A DNA stretch of 17,961 bases from Flaviflagellibacter deserti (GCF_042652085.1 NZ_JBHSJF010000009.1:1-17961), one strand, 5' to 3'; counted from the first letter of the stretch, positions 1 to 14,283 are shown. Numbers and translations: made by a program. The notes: generated by a model not told the origin, from the letters alone.

Positions 1-248
<248 letters not shown>

Positions 249-256
249 CACTGGCC

Positions 257-276
257 GGGCGCGGCATGCCGCGCCC
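257..276 (+). terminator. GC-rich hairpin after tuf, possible terminator
   Basis: A perfect 20-bp palindrome starts 8 bases after the tuf stop codon (arms 257-266 and 267-276). As RNA it can form an 8-bp all-GC stem with a CATG loop. No T-run follows, so it is not a textbook intrinsic terminator. Its position suggests termination, possibly factor-assisted, or protection of the tuf mRNA 3' end. Confidence 0.5.
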
Positions 277-341
277 GCATGGCTTCGGCCTTGAAGTGAA
301 TCATTTTCCGGCCTCTCCGGAAGATGACGCGGGTACGACAC

Positions 342-370
342 TTGAAAATCGGGGCGGGTGCGTGTTTAAG
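342..370 (+). promoter_or_regulatory. Candidate sigma-70-type promoter for tRNA-Trp/secE
   Basis: TTGAAA at 342-347 and TTTAAG at 365-370 are separated by 17 bases. This gives 5/6 and 4/6 matches to the -35 and -10 consensus. Transcription would begin around 376-378, about 20 bases before the mature tRNA 5' end. The assignment rests on motif and position only. Confidence 0.55.
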
Positions 371-395
371 AAGCGCGCAACCGCTTTCCCCGCGG

Positions 396-472
396 AGGAG
401 TGTAGCTCAATTGGTCAGAGCACCGGTCTCCAAAACCGGGGGTTGGGGGTTCGAGTCCCTCCACTCCTGCCA
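396..472 (+). tRNA. trnW: tRNA-Trp (anticodon CCA)
   Basis: A complete cloverleaf can be drawn by eye. The acceptor stem AGGAGTG (396-402) pairs with CACTCCT (462-468). The anticodon stem is 423-427 with 435-439 around the 7-base loop CTCCAAA, whose anticodon CCA lies at 430-432. The T stem is 445-449 with 457-461 around TTCGAGT. The discriminator is G469, and the CCA end (470-472) is encoded in the genome. Anticodon CCA reads UGG, so this charges tryptophan. Its position between tuf and secE is the conserved one in Rhizobiales, and it probably shares a transcript with secE-nusG. Confidence 0.97.
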
Positions 473-539
473 TCGGGCAGGACGATCAGGACAAGCGGAC
501 CGCCGGCATTTCTGGCGGGAAGCGAGCAGGAATTGAAAC

Positions 540-571
540 AAGGGGCACGCGGTAACGCGCGAGGCCCCTTT
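540..571 (+). terminator. Hairpin with GTAA tetraloop between tRNA-Trp and secE
   Basis: Bases 540-546 pair with 564-570 (7 bp). An inner CGCG/CGCG stem (548-551 with 556-559) is capped by GTAA, a GNRA-type tetraloop. Only three T's follow the stem. It lies about 20 bases before the secE start. It could be a weak terminator separating tRNA from mRNA, an RNase processing signal for the tRNA 3' side, or a translational control element. Confidence 0.45.
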
Positions 572-589
572 CATGCGTGACAAGAGGCC

Positions 590-787
590 ATGGCCAGGAC
601 AAGTCCGTTTCAGTTTTTCCAGGAAGTCCGCAACGAGGCGGCCAAGGTCACTTGGCCCACGCGTCGCGAAACCCTGATCACGACGGCCATGGTCTTCGTG
701 TTCACGATCATCGCGTCGATCTTCTTCCTCGTGGTCGATCAGGTGCTGATGACGGCCGTGACGTTCATTCTTGGCGTCGGTAGCTGA
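590..787 (+). CDS. secE: Preprotein translocase subunit SecE
   Basis: SecE is the small membrane subunit that clamps SecY in the inner-membrane SecYEG protein-export channel. The 65-residue product has the short single-span form usual outside the enteric bacteria. Residues 9-28 (FFQEVRNEAAKVTWPTRRET) are the conserved amphipathic helix and the VxWPxRxE motif. A single hydrophobic span covers about residues 29-49, and a second, less hydrophobic stretch follows to the C-terminus. The ATG at 590 has a purine-rich AAGAGG only 2 bases upstream, a tight spacing. No alternative start fits the family better. It lies 117 bases after tRNA-Trp and 8 bases before nusG, the near-universal secE-nusG pair. 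Identification is secure from the motif and the context. Confidence 0.96.
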   Translation: MARTSPFQFFQEVRNEAAKVTWPTRRETLITTAMVFVFTIIASIFFLVVDQVLMTAVTFILGVGS

Positions 788-795
788 GCAGGTTC

Positions 796-1326
796 ATGGC
801 GAAACGTTGGTACATCGTCCACGCTTACTCGAATTTCGAGAAGAAGGTGGCGGAAGCGATCCGGGAGTCGGCCGATCAGCGCGGCCTCGCGGATCACTTC
901 GATGAGATTCTGGTCCCGACCGAGAAGGTCGTGGAAGTCCGCCGCGGCCGTAAGGTCGATGCCGAGCGGAAGTTCTTCCCGGGCTACGTGCTCGTGAAGA
1001 TGGAAATGACCGATGAGGCCTATCACCTCATCAAGAACACGCCGAAGGTGACCGGCTTCCTGGGTGCGGACAACAAGCCGACGCCTATTCCGGAATCCGA
1101 GGCGATGCGCATCGCGCAGCAGGTTCAGGAAGGCATCGAGCGGCCCAAGCCCTCGATCGCGTTCGAGGTCGGCGAGCAGGTCCGCGTCGCGGACGGCCCG
1201 TTCGCCTCGTTCAACGGCATCGTCGAGGAAGTCGACGAGAGCCGTGCCCGACTCAAGGTGGCGGTGTCGATCTTCGGCCGCGCCACTCCGGTCGAACTGG
1301 AATACGGCCAGGTCGAGAAGGTCTGA
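796..1326 (+). CDS. nusG: Transcription termination/antitermination protein NusG
   Basis: NusG is the general elongation factor that binds the RNA polymerase clamp, suppresses pausing, and links the polymerase to Rho or to ribosomal protein S10. The 176-residue product has an N-terminal NGN domain (about residues 4-105) with WYIVHAYSNFEKKV at the start and the signature RKFFPGYVLVKMEM near residues 58-71. The C-terminal KOW domain (about 122-176) carries FEVGEQVRVADGPFASFNG, the part that touches Rho and S10. Length and both domains are normal. ATG at 796 follows the secE stop by 8 bases, so the two are probably translationally coupled; the ribosome site (AGCAGG, 788-793) is weak. The partners encoded in this window are RpoB and RpoC. 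Confidence 0.98.
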   Translation: MAKRWYIVHAYSNFEKKVAEAIRESADQRGLADHFDEILVPTEKVVEVRRGRKVDAERKFFPGYVLVKMEMTDEAYHLIKNTPKVTGFLGADNKPTPIPESEAMRIAQQVQEGIERPKPSIAFEVGEQVRVADGPFASFNGIVEEVDESRARLKVAVSIFGRATPVELEYGQVEKV

Positions 1327-1335
1327 CCGTCAATC

Positions 1336-1388
1336 CCGTGGGAGGCAGGCGTCCGGTTCGCCAATCGGATGTCGGAGCTGAACCACGG
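1336..1388 (+). promoter_or_regulatory. Candidate L1-binding leader of rplK-rplA mRNA
   Basis: CCGTGG (1336-1341) pairs with CCACGG (1383-1388), closing a structure whose 5' strand continues GGGAGGC and whose 3' strand contains GAACCACGG. This resembles the L1 site in helix 77 of 23S rRNA, where GGUGGGAGGC faces a strand ending UACCACC. L1 is known to repress its own L11-L1 mRNA by binding such a mimic in the leader. The sequence shows the pairing; the L1 role is inferred from this similarity and from position, 42 bases before rplK. Confidence 0.68.
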
Positions 1389-1396
1389 TACTCAAT

Positions 1397-1417
1397 GCCC
1401 GCCTCGGCGGGCGCTTT
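1397..1417 (+). terminator. Short GC hairpin before rplK
   Basis: GCCCGC (1397-1402) pairs with GCGGGC (1407-1412) around CTCG, followed by GCTTT. It resembles a weak intrinsic terminator and also lies just upstream of the rplK ribosome site. It could attenuate readthrough from nusG or control rplK translation together with the preceding L1-type element. Confidence 0.4.
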
Positions 1418-1430
1418 GGGAGTTTAAGTC

Positions 1431-1862
1431 ATGGCGAAGAAAGTAGCGGGCTATATCAAGCTCCAGGTTCCGGCTGGCTCTGCCAATCCGTCGCCGCCGA
1501 TCGGTCCGGCGCTCGGTCAGCGCGGCCTGAACATCATGGAATTCTGCAAGGCGTTCAACGCAGCGACCGGGCAGATGGAAAAGGGCATGCCGATTCCGGT
1601 GGTCATCACCGCGTATCAGGACCGCTCCTTCTCCTTCGAGATGAAGACCCCGCCGATGAGTTACTGGCTCAAGAAGGCTGCGAAGCTCCAGAAGGGCTCG
1701 CAGACCCCCGGCAAGGGTGCGACCGTCGGCAAGGTGACCAGTGCGCAGGTGCGCGAGATCGCCGAGCAGAAGATGAAGGATCTGAATGCGACGAGCGTCG
1801 AGGCCGCCATGCGAATGGTTGAAGGCTCGGCTCGCTCCATGGGCCTTGCGGTGGAGGGCTGA
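1431..1862 (+). CDS. rplK: 50S ribosomal protein L11
   Basis: L11 binds the GTPase-associated centre of 23S rRNA at the base of the L7/L12 stalk and is needed for RelA activation. The 143-residue product has the usual length. The N-terminal domain carries KLQVPAGSANPSPPIGPALGQRGLNIMEFCKAFNA, with the proline-rich PSPPIGPALG segment that thiopeptide drugs contact in this family. The C-terminal rRNA-binding domain includes GKVTSAQVREIAEQKMKDLNATSVEAAMRMVEGSARSMG. ATG at 1431 gives the canonical MAKKV start. The candidate ribosome site (GGGAG, 1418-1422) is slightly far from the start. The stop is 4 bases before rplA, so L11 and L1 are almost certainly co-translated. Control is probably by L1 through the leader at 1336-1388. 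Confidence 0.98.
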   Translation: MAKKVAGYIKLQVPAGSANPSPPIGPALGQRGLNIMEFCKAFNAATGQMEKGMPIPVVITAYQDRSFSFEMKTPPMSYWLKKAAKLQKGSQTPGKGATVGKVTSAQVREIAEQKMKDLNATSVEAAMRMVEGSARSMGLAVEG

Positions 1863-1866
1863 GACG

Positions 1867-2571
<705 letters not shown>

Positions 2572-2582
2572 TTTTGAATTCC

Positions 2583-2604
2583 GCCAGCGCCTGACGGCGC
2601 TGGC
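2583..2604 (+). promoter_or_regulatory. 9-bp perfect hairpin after rplA
   Basis: GCCAGCGCC (2583-2591) pairs perfectly with GGCGCTGGC (2596-2604) around TGAC, 11 bases after the rplA stop. No T-run follows, so it is more likely a 3'-end stabiliser, a processing site or a Rho-independent pause than a full terminator. It is the first structure in the 350-nt gap before rplJ. Confidence 0.45.
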
Positions 2605-2617
2605 ACAAGAGCTTCGT

Positions 2618-2761
2618 CCGGAGAGATCCGGGCGAGGGGCTTTCGGAAGCAATTCCGTAAAGCCAGTCCTGTCCGAGACTGCAGGCGTGCCGGGTTCGCC
2701 CGGTGCTTAAGCCGTATGGGCCTGCATAGACGGGTGAGACCGTTTCCGGGGCGAATGCCCC
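2618..2761 (+). promoter_or_regulatory. L10-type ribosomal protein leader before rplJ
   Basis: The 350-base rplA-rplJ gap (2572-2921) has no convincing gene and is dense in RNA structure. A 5-bp hairpin with a GAGA loop is at 2618-2631. An 11-bp stem with one bulge and a GCAA loop is at 2638-2664. TGCAGGC (2680-2686) pairs with GCCTGCA (2720-2726) around an 8-bp TTCG-capped hairpin (2687-2706). The strand ATAGACGGGTGAGACC follows at 2726-2741. A GGGGC/GCCCC hairpin is at 2748-2761. The closing stem with the ATAGACGGGTGAGACC strand matches what I recall of alphaproteobacterial L10 leaders, where the L10(L12)4 complex binds to repress rplJL. I see little structure of note in 2762-2910. Confidence 0.7.
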
Positions 2762-2921
2762 AAAGAATGGTTCGAACTCGATGACCCGGGTTTCGCATCT
2801 CCGATGCGGCTCCAGGGGGACAGGGATGAGAGCCGCGGGTGAAGGATTTCGGTCCGAAGCGCGCGGCAAACGCCCACCCGGTGGTCAGGCATTCGCTTGG
2901 TCACCTGACTGGAGAGAGCAC

Positions 2922-3437
2922 GTGAATCGTGCGGAGAAGCGTGAATCGGTCGAGACGCTCAACGACGTGTTTAAAAGCACGGGCGTTGTCGTCGTCGCCC
3001 ACTATTCGGGTCTGACGGTTGCTCAGATGACGTCGCTTCGGCGTCAGATGACCGCGGCCGGCGCAAGCCTGAAAGTCGCGAAGAACCGCCTCGCCAAGAT
3101 TGCTCTTGAAGGCACGGACGTCGCCCATATCGGCACCCTTCTGACGGGTCCGACGGTTCTCGCTTACAGCGAAGATCCGGTGGCGGCTTCCAAGGTCGCA
3201 GTCGACTTCGCCAAGGCCAACGACAAGCTCGTGATCCTTGGCGGCGCTCTGGGTGCCACCTCTCTGAATGCGGACGGTGTGAAGGCTCTGGCCACACTGC
3301 CGTCGCTCGACGAGCTGCGTGCGAAGATCGTCGGCCTGGTTCAGGCCCCGGCGACCAAGCTCGCTCAGCTCTCGACCGCGCCTGCTGCAAAGCTGGCCCG
3401 CGTGTTCGGGGCATATGCCAACAAAGACGCGGCGTGA
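2922..3437 (+). CDS. rplJ: 50S ribosomal protein L10
   Basis: L10 is the stalk base: its N-terminal domain binds 23S rRNA and its C-terminal helix holds dimers of L7/L12. A GTG start at 2922 is preferred. GGAGAG (2911-2916) is a good ribosome site 5 bases upstream, and the product then begins MNRAEKRESVETLNDVF, the family start. An in-frame ATG far upstream at 2781 would add 47 residues of unrelated sequence overlapping the leader. The product has 171 residues, normal for the group. Conserved features are VVVVAHYSGLTVAQM, the KVAKNRLAKIAL rRNA-binding segment, and a C-terminal helix rich in A, K and L (about 130-171) with repeated APATKLA/APAAKLA units, the L7/L12 docking region. rplL follows after 45 bases. 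Confidence 0.97.
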   Translation: MNRAEKRESVETLNDVFKSTGVVVVAHYSGLTVAQMTSLRRQMTAAGASLKVAKNRLAKIALEGTDVAHIGTLLTGPTVLAYSEDPVAASKVAVDFAKANDKLVILGGALGATSLNADGVKALATLPSLDELRAKIVGLVQAPATKLAQLSTAPAAKLARVFGAYANKDAA

Positions 3438-3441
3438 GGCC

Positions 3442-3466
3442 GTTCAACAACCCATCTTGTTTGAAC
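3442..3466 (+). promoter_or_regulatory. Small hairpin in the rplJ-rplL spacer
   Basis: GTTCAA (3442-3447) pairs with TTGAAC (3461-3466). CAA/TTG (3448-3450 with 3457-3459) can extend the stem past a one-base bulge. It stands 3 bases before the GAAGGA ribosome site of rplL (3469-3474). It may help set the high L12:L10 ratio, for instance by changing mRNA processing or rplL initiation; this is inference. Confidence 0.35.
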
Positions 3467-3482
3467 TTGAAGGAATACCTAC

Positions 3483-3866
3483 ATGGCTGATCTGTCGAAG
3501 CTCGTTGACGAGCTGTCCAACCTGACCGTTCTCGAAGCCGCCGAGCTCGCCAAGCTTCTCGAAGAGAAGTGGGGCGTTTCGGCTGCTGCTGCTGTCGCCG
3601 TTGCCGCTCCGGCTGCCGGCGGCGGTGGTGGTGGCGCTGCCGCTGCCGAAGAGCAGACGGAATTCTCGGTCATCCTCGCCGCTGCCGGCGAGAAGAAGAT
3701 CGAGGTCATCAAGGAGGTCCGTGCCATCACCGGTCTCGGCCTCAAGGAAGCCAAGGATCTCGTCGAAGCTGCGCCGAAGCCCGTCAAGGAAGGCGTGTCC
3801 AAGGACGAGGCTGGCAAGCTCAAGGAGCAGCTTGAAAAGGCTGGCGCCAAGGTCGAGCTTAAGTGA
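3483..3866 (+). CDS. rplL: 50S ribosomal protein L7/L12
   Basis: L7/L12 is the multicopy stalk protein that recruits and activates the translational GTPases, including EF-Tu and EF-G encoded nearby. The 127-residue product has the standard three parts. The N-terminal dimerisation domain covers about residues 1-32 (MADLSKLVDELSNLTVLEAAELAKLLEEKW). A flexible hinge rich in Ala, Gly and Pro follows at about 33-56, with six consecutive glycines (46-51). The C-terminal factor-binding domain is from about 57 (KKIEVIKEVRAITGLGLKEAKDLVEAAPKPVKEG). The acidic, Ala/Gly/Lys-rich composition is typical. ATG at 3483 has GAAGGA 8 bases upstream, a strong site in keeping with the need for four to six copies per ribosome. 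The rpoB gene follows after a 262-base regulatory spacer. Confidence 0.98.
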   Translation: MADLSKLVDELSNLTVLEAAELAKLLEEKWGVSAAAAVAVAAPAAGGGGGGAAAAEEQTEFSVILAAAGEKKIEVIKEVRAITGLGLKEAKDLVEAAPKPVKEGVSKDEAGKLKEQLEKAGAKVELK

Positions 3867-3871
3867 TTGGT

Positions 3872-3968
3872 GCGGGCTTGCGCCCGCGCCTGGTTTCTTG
3901 GAACATCCGCTCCGGACAATGTGCCGGAGCGGATGTGGCTCTCAAAGCGAGGCCAATGTTCCAAGAAA
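3872..3968 (+). promoter_or_regulatory. Large inverted-repeat structure in rplL-rpoB spacer (processing/attenuation candidate)
   Basis: Three elements are nested here. A 6-bp hairpin GCGGGC/GCCCGC is at 3872-3887. A perfect 13-bp stem pairs 3903-3915 with 3924-3936 around an 8-base loop. A second perfect 13-bp inverted repeat pairs 3894-3906 with 3956-3968. The two 13-bp repeats share bases 3903-3906, so they compete there. Otherwise they fold as a three-way junction, with a third small arm at 3937-3954. In E. coli the rplL-rpoB gap holds an attenuator and an RNase III cleavage site; the position and long duplex here suggest a similar job, but the function is inferred. Confidence 0.55.
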
Positions 3969-3987
3969 TATATGAGTTTTGAGTTTT

Positions 3988-4031
3988 AGCCGCTGGGCGG
4001 CGCCTTAAGGGCGCGCGCCCACGCGGCTTTT
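3988..4031 (+). terminator. Intrinsic terminator/attenuator upstream of rpoB
   Basis: AGCCGC (3988-3993) pairs with GCGGCT (4023-4028). TGGGCG (3994-3999) pairs with CGCCCA (4016-4021). CGCC (4001-4004) pairs with GGCG (4010-4013), with a small internal loop and one bulge. The long GC-rich stem ends directly in TTTT (4028-4031). This is a good intrinsic terminator shape inside the operon, so it probably terminates only part of the transcripts and lowers rpoBC expression relative to rplJL. Confidence 0.65.
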
Positions 4032-4096
4032 CGGCCCTCCGGCAGGGCCGCACACGAGGACCTGACGAGGTCCGCCCGTGCATCCATCCGGGATGC
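4032..4096 (+). promoter_or_regulatory. Three consecutive hairpins in rpoB 5' leader
   Basis: CGGCCCT/AGGGCCG (4032-4038 with 4044-4050), GGACCT/AGGTCC (4058-4063 with 4068-4073) and GCATCC/GGATGC (4080-4085 with 4091-4096) are each perfect, with loops of 4 or 5 bases. Purine-rich AGCGAA repeats (4103-4114) and GCGAGAGA lead to the rpoB ATG. I know no named family for this array; it may stabilise the processed rpoBC mRNA or control its translation. Confidence 0.45.
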
Positions 4097-4128
4097 GGGG
4101 ATAGCGAAAGCGAAGCGAGAGACGCCAC

Positions 4129-8238
<4,110 letters not shown>

Positions 8239-8252
8239 ACTTCGTGATCAGA

Positions 8253-8308
8253 GCGAGGGAGGGCGGATCAGTCCTCTCTCGCGAACTCCCTGACCCGTGC
8301 GGGCAGGG
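8253..8308 (+). promoter_or_regulatory. Two hairpins in the rpoB-rpoC spacer
   Basis: Bases 8253-8263 pair with 8272-8282 (11 bp with two G-U pairs, 8-base loop). CCCTG(A)CCC (8288-8296) pairs with GGGCAGGG (8301-8308) apart from one bulged A. Neither is followed by a T-run, so termination is unlikely; mRNA stability or processing between the two subunit genes is more plausible. The rest of the 132-base spacer holds only the rpoC ribosome site. Confidence 0.4.
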
Positions 8309-8370
8309 CGAATTCGACATTGCCGGCGGACGGCAGGGCCAGGCCCAAAGTCCGCATTGAGGAGATAAAG

Positions 8371-12561
<4,191 letters not shown>

Positions 12562-12577
12562 TCGGACCGCAAACTGT

Positions 12578-12607
12578 AAAAAGGGGCTGCTCGCGCGGCC
12601 CCTTTTT
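12578..12607 (+). terminator. Intrinsic terminator of rpoBC
   Basis: AAAAAGGGGC (12578-12587) pairs with GCCCCTTTTT (12598-12607). GC/GC inside (12589-12590 with 12595-12596) caps the stem. The stem ends in five T's followed by C and more T's. The A-run on the 5' side would also make it work from the other strand. This is the clearest intrinsic terminator in the window and ends the rpoBC transcript before the reductase gene. Confidence 0.88.
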
Positions 12608-12634
12608 CGTTTCAGAGATTGAAAGGGACGTCAG

Positions 12635-13618
12635 ATGCAAACCCGCAAACTCGGATCCGAACTCGAAGTCTCCGCCCTCGGCCTCGGCTGCATGGGCATG
12701 AGCTTCGCCTATGGCGGCCAGGAAGAGCAGGCCTCGTTCGATACCTTCCGCCGCGCGCTCGATCTCGGCATCACATTCTTCGACACGGCCGAGATCTACG
12801 GGCCGTTCGAGAACGAGAAGCTGGTCGGCCGCGCGCTTCGCTCGGTCCGCGACAAGGTCGTGATCGCGACCAAGTTCGGCTTCCGCTTCGACGACAAGGG
12901 CGCCATCACCGGCACCGACAGCCGGCCGGAACATGTCCGCGAGGTCGCCGAGGCCTCGCTCAAGCGCCTCGGCATCGAGGTGATCGACCTCCTGTATCAG
13001 CACCGTGTCGATCCCGACGTGCCGATCGAGGAGACGGTCGGCGCGATGGCCGATCTCGTGGGGGAAGGGAAGGTGAGGGCGCTTGGCCTCTCCGAAGCGG
13101 GAGCCTCGACGATACGCCGGGCTCACGCCGTTCATCCGATTGCGGCCGTTCAGTCCGAATATTCTCTCGTCACCCGCGATCCGGAATCCGAGGTCCTGCC
13201 GACCTGCCGTGAGCTGGGAATCGGCTTCGTGCCGTTCTCGCCTCTGGCCCGCGGTCTGCTCTCGGGCGCGATCCGCAGCAAGGATGAGCTGCCGGAAGGC
13301 GATGCCCGCCGCAATTATCCGCGATTCTCGGATGCCAACATCCAGTCGAATCTCGCTCTCGTCGATCGAATCGCTGAGATCGCGAAGGCCAAGAACTGCA
13401 CGGCGGCGCAGATCGCACTCGCCTGGGTGCTTCATCAGGGCGACTTCATCGTGCCGATTCCCGGCGCCAGGAAGCTGAAAAACCTTGAAGATAATGCCCG
13501 GGCCGCCGATATCAGGCTCACCCCGGAAGAGGTGGCGTCGCTGAGCGAGGCCGTGCCTCCGTCAGAAGTCGCCGGCGAGCGTTACGGCGCAGCGGCTCTG
13601 TCCATGGTGAACAAGTAG
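12635..13618 (+). CDS. Aldo/keto reductase family oxidoreductase
   Basis: This is a NADPH-type aldo/keto reductase with the single-domain (beta/alpha)8 barrel; the substrate cannot be told from sequence. All 327 residues fit the family. The catalytic tetrad is visible as D50 (FFDTAEIYG), Y55, K80 (IATKFGF) and H123 (LLYQHRVDP). The nucleotide-binding part is near the C-terminus (IVPIPGARKLKNLEDNARAADIRLTPEE). VSALGLGCMGMS, VGEGKVRALGLSEA, QSEYSLVTRDPE and FVPFSPLARGLL resemble the AKR13/YakC-like group. ATG at 12635 has AAAGGGA 6 bases upstream. The gene lies between the rpoC terminator and the rpsL promoter, a place where rhizobial genomes commonly have no gene. It uses AGG, GGG and ATA codons that its highly expressed neighbours mostly avoid, so it is probably expressed at ordinary levels. 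I see no promoter of its own in the 73-base gap; low readthrough from rpoC is possible. Confidence 0.93.
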   Translation: MQTRKLGSELEVSALGLGCMGMSFAYGGQEEQASFDTFRRALDLGITFFDTAEIYGPFENEKLVGRALRSVRDKVVIATKFGFRFDDKGAITGTDSRPEHVREVAEASLKRLGIEVIDLLYQHRVDPDVPIEETVGAMADLVGEGKVRALGLSEAGASTIRRAHAVHPIAAVQSEYSLVTRDPESEVLPTCRELGIGFVPFSPLARGLLSGAIRSKDELPEGDARRNYPRFSDANIQSNLALVDRIAEIAKAKNCTAAQIALAWVLHQGDFIVPIPGARKLKNLEDNARAADIRLTPEEVASLSEAVPPSEVAGERYGAAALSMVNK

Positions 13619-13650
13619 TCCGAAGGGCTGAGAAATCGGTCCCCGAGGGG

Positions 13651-13679
13651 TTGACTGCAACAGTGGGCGTGGGTAGAAC
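13651..13679 (+). promoter_or_regulatory. Candidate promoter of the rpsL (str) operon
   Basis: TTGACT (13651-13656) and TAGAAC (13674-13679) are separated by exactly 17 bases, giving 5/6 and 4/6 matches to the sigma-70 consensus. It starts 33 bases after the reductase stop and 261 bases before rpsL. The start site would be near 13685-13688, leaving a 5' leader of about 225 nt. It is the best promoter candidate in this gap; a second TTGCGA/TAGACG pair has only 14-base spacing. Confidence 0.6.
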
Positions 13680-13688
13680 CCGCCCACT
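13662..13688 (+). promoter_or_regulatory. 8-bp inverted repeat flanking the rpsL -10 element
   Basis: AGTGGGCG (13662-13669) and CGCCCACT (13681-13688) are exact inverted repeats with an 11-base spacer that contains the candidate -10 hexamer TAGAAC. On DNA this could be an operator for a dimeric regulator. As RNA it could be the tail hairpin of the reductase transcript, though no T-run follows. Both readings are inference. Confidence 0.45.
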
Positions 13689-13911
13689 TCGGCAGGCAGG
13701 TAGGTTCTGCTTCTCGACGCGACTTGCGACGAGACATCAAACCTAGACGCTGCTGATTACAAGCTTTGGTCCAATCAGGTCACATGACTGCGGCGCTTCG
13801 AGCGTGGTGGTCCTCTGTCTGGGCAGTCGCCCGCCGCCTCTCAACAGGGGACGGCTGGGCGATAAACGTGTTTGCAGCGCGAAGACGCGCGCTTTGAGGA
13901 AAAGGCGAACG
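13689..13911 (+). promoter_or_regulatory. Long 5' leader of rpsL mRNA
   Basis: I see no gene in this stretch. It contains modest RNA structures: CTGATT/AATCAG (13753-13758 with 13773-13778), GACTGC/GCAGTC (13786-13791 with 13823-13828) enclosing a CGCT/AGCG hairpin (13794-13804), and AGCGCG/CGCGCT (13876-13881 with 13888-13893). The last is 2 bases before the GAGGA purine tract ahead of rpsL. Such a layout would suit translational feedback, but I recognise no named leader class. Confidence 0.4.
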
Positions 13912-14283
13912 ATGCCGACTATTAGCCAGCTGATCCGCAAGCCGCGGCAAGCTCCTGTCTATCGCGAGAAGGCGCGCCATCTTGAGGCGTGCCCGCAGAA
14001 GCGTGGCGTTTGCACCCGTGTCTACACGACGACCCCGAAGAAGCCGAACTCGGCTCTCCGTAAGGTCGCGAAGGTGCGCCTCACCAACGGCTTCGAGGTC
14101 ATCGGCTACATTCCTGGCGAGGGTCATAACCTCCAGGAGCATTCGGTGGTCATGATCCGCGGTGGCCGCGTGAAGGACCTTCCGGGCGTCCGCTATCACA
14201 TCCTCCGCGGTGTCCTCGACACCCAGGGCGTCAAGAACCGTAAGCAGCGTCGTTCGAAGTACGGCGTGAAGCGTCCGAAGTAA
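13912..14283 (+). CDS. rpsL: 30S ribosomal protein S12
   Basis: S12 sits at the decoding centre of the small subunit and sets translational accuracy. ATG at 13912 gives MPTISQLIRKPRQ, the family start, and a 123-residue product of standard length. The frame is open upstream to 13804, but that extension has no similarity to S12. GAGGAAAAGG (13896-13905) supplies the ribosome site. The conserved TTTPKKPNSALRKVAKVRLTNG and GEGHNLQEHSVVMIRGGRVKDLPGVRYHILRG blocks are intact. K43 and K88, where streptomycin-resistance changes arise, are both the sensitive lysine; P91 is also present. The aspartate D89 is the residue commonly methylthiolated in other bacteria. It is the first gene of the str operon, 13 bases before rpsG. 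Confidence 0.98.
   Translation: MPTISQLIRKPRQAPVYREKARHLEACPQKRGVCTRVYTTTPKKPNSALRKVAKVRLTNGFEVIGYIPGEGHNLQEHSVVMIRGGRVKDLPGVRYHILRGVLDTQGVKNRKQRRSKYGVKRPK

Noticed and set aside
324..536. 70-codon + strand frame containing SVAQLVRAPVSKTGGWGFESLHS
   Set aside because: This is the well-known false protein produced by translating a tRNA gene; it lies over tRNA-Trp.
2781..2921. ATG at 2781 as an alternative start of rplJ
   Set aside because: It would add 47 residues unlike L10 and would translate through the leader. The GTG at 2922 has a good ribosome site and the family N-terminus.
3969..3974. TATATG as a -10 element for a separate rpoB promoter
   Set aside because: No acceptable -35 is found at 16-18 bases upstream.
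8320..8370. ATG at 8320 as an alternative start of rpoC
   Set aside because: The added MPADGRARPKVRIEEIK is unlike RpoC, and its codons overlap the GAGGAG site that serves the ATG at 8371.
13724..13749. TTGCGA...TAGACG as a second rpsL promoter
   Set aside because: The spacing is only 14 bases, too short, and the -10 match is poor compared with 13651-13679.
13804..13911. Upstream extension of the rpsL frame
   Set aside because: S12 starts at MPTISQL; the extension has no similarity and lies in the mRNA leader.
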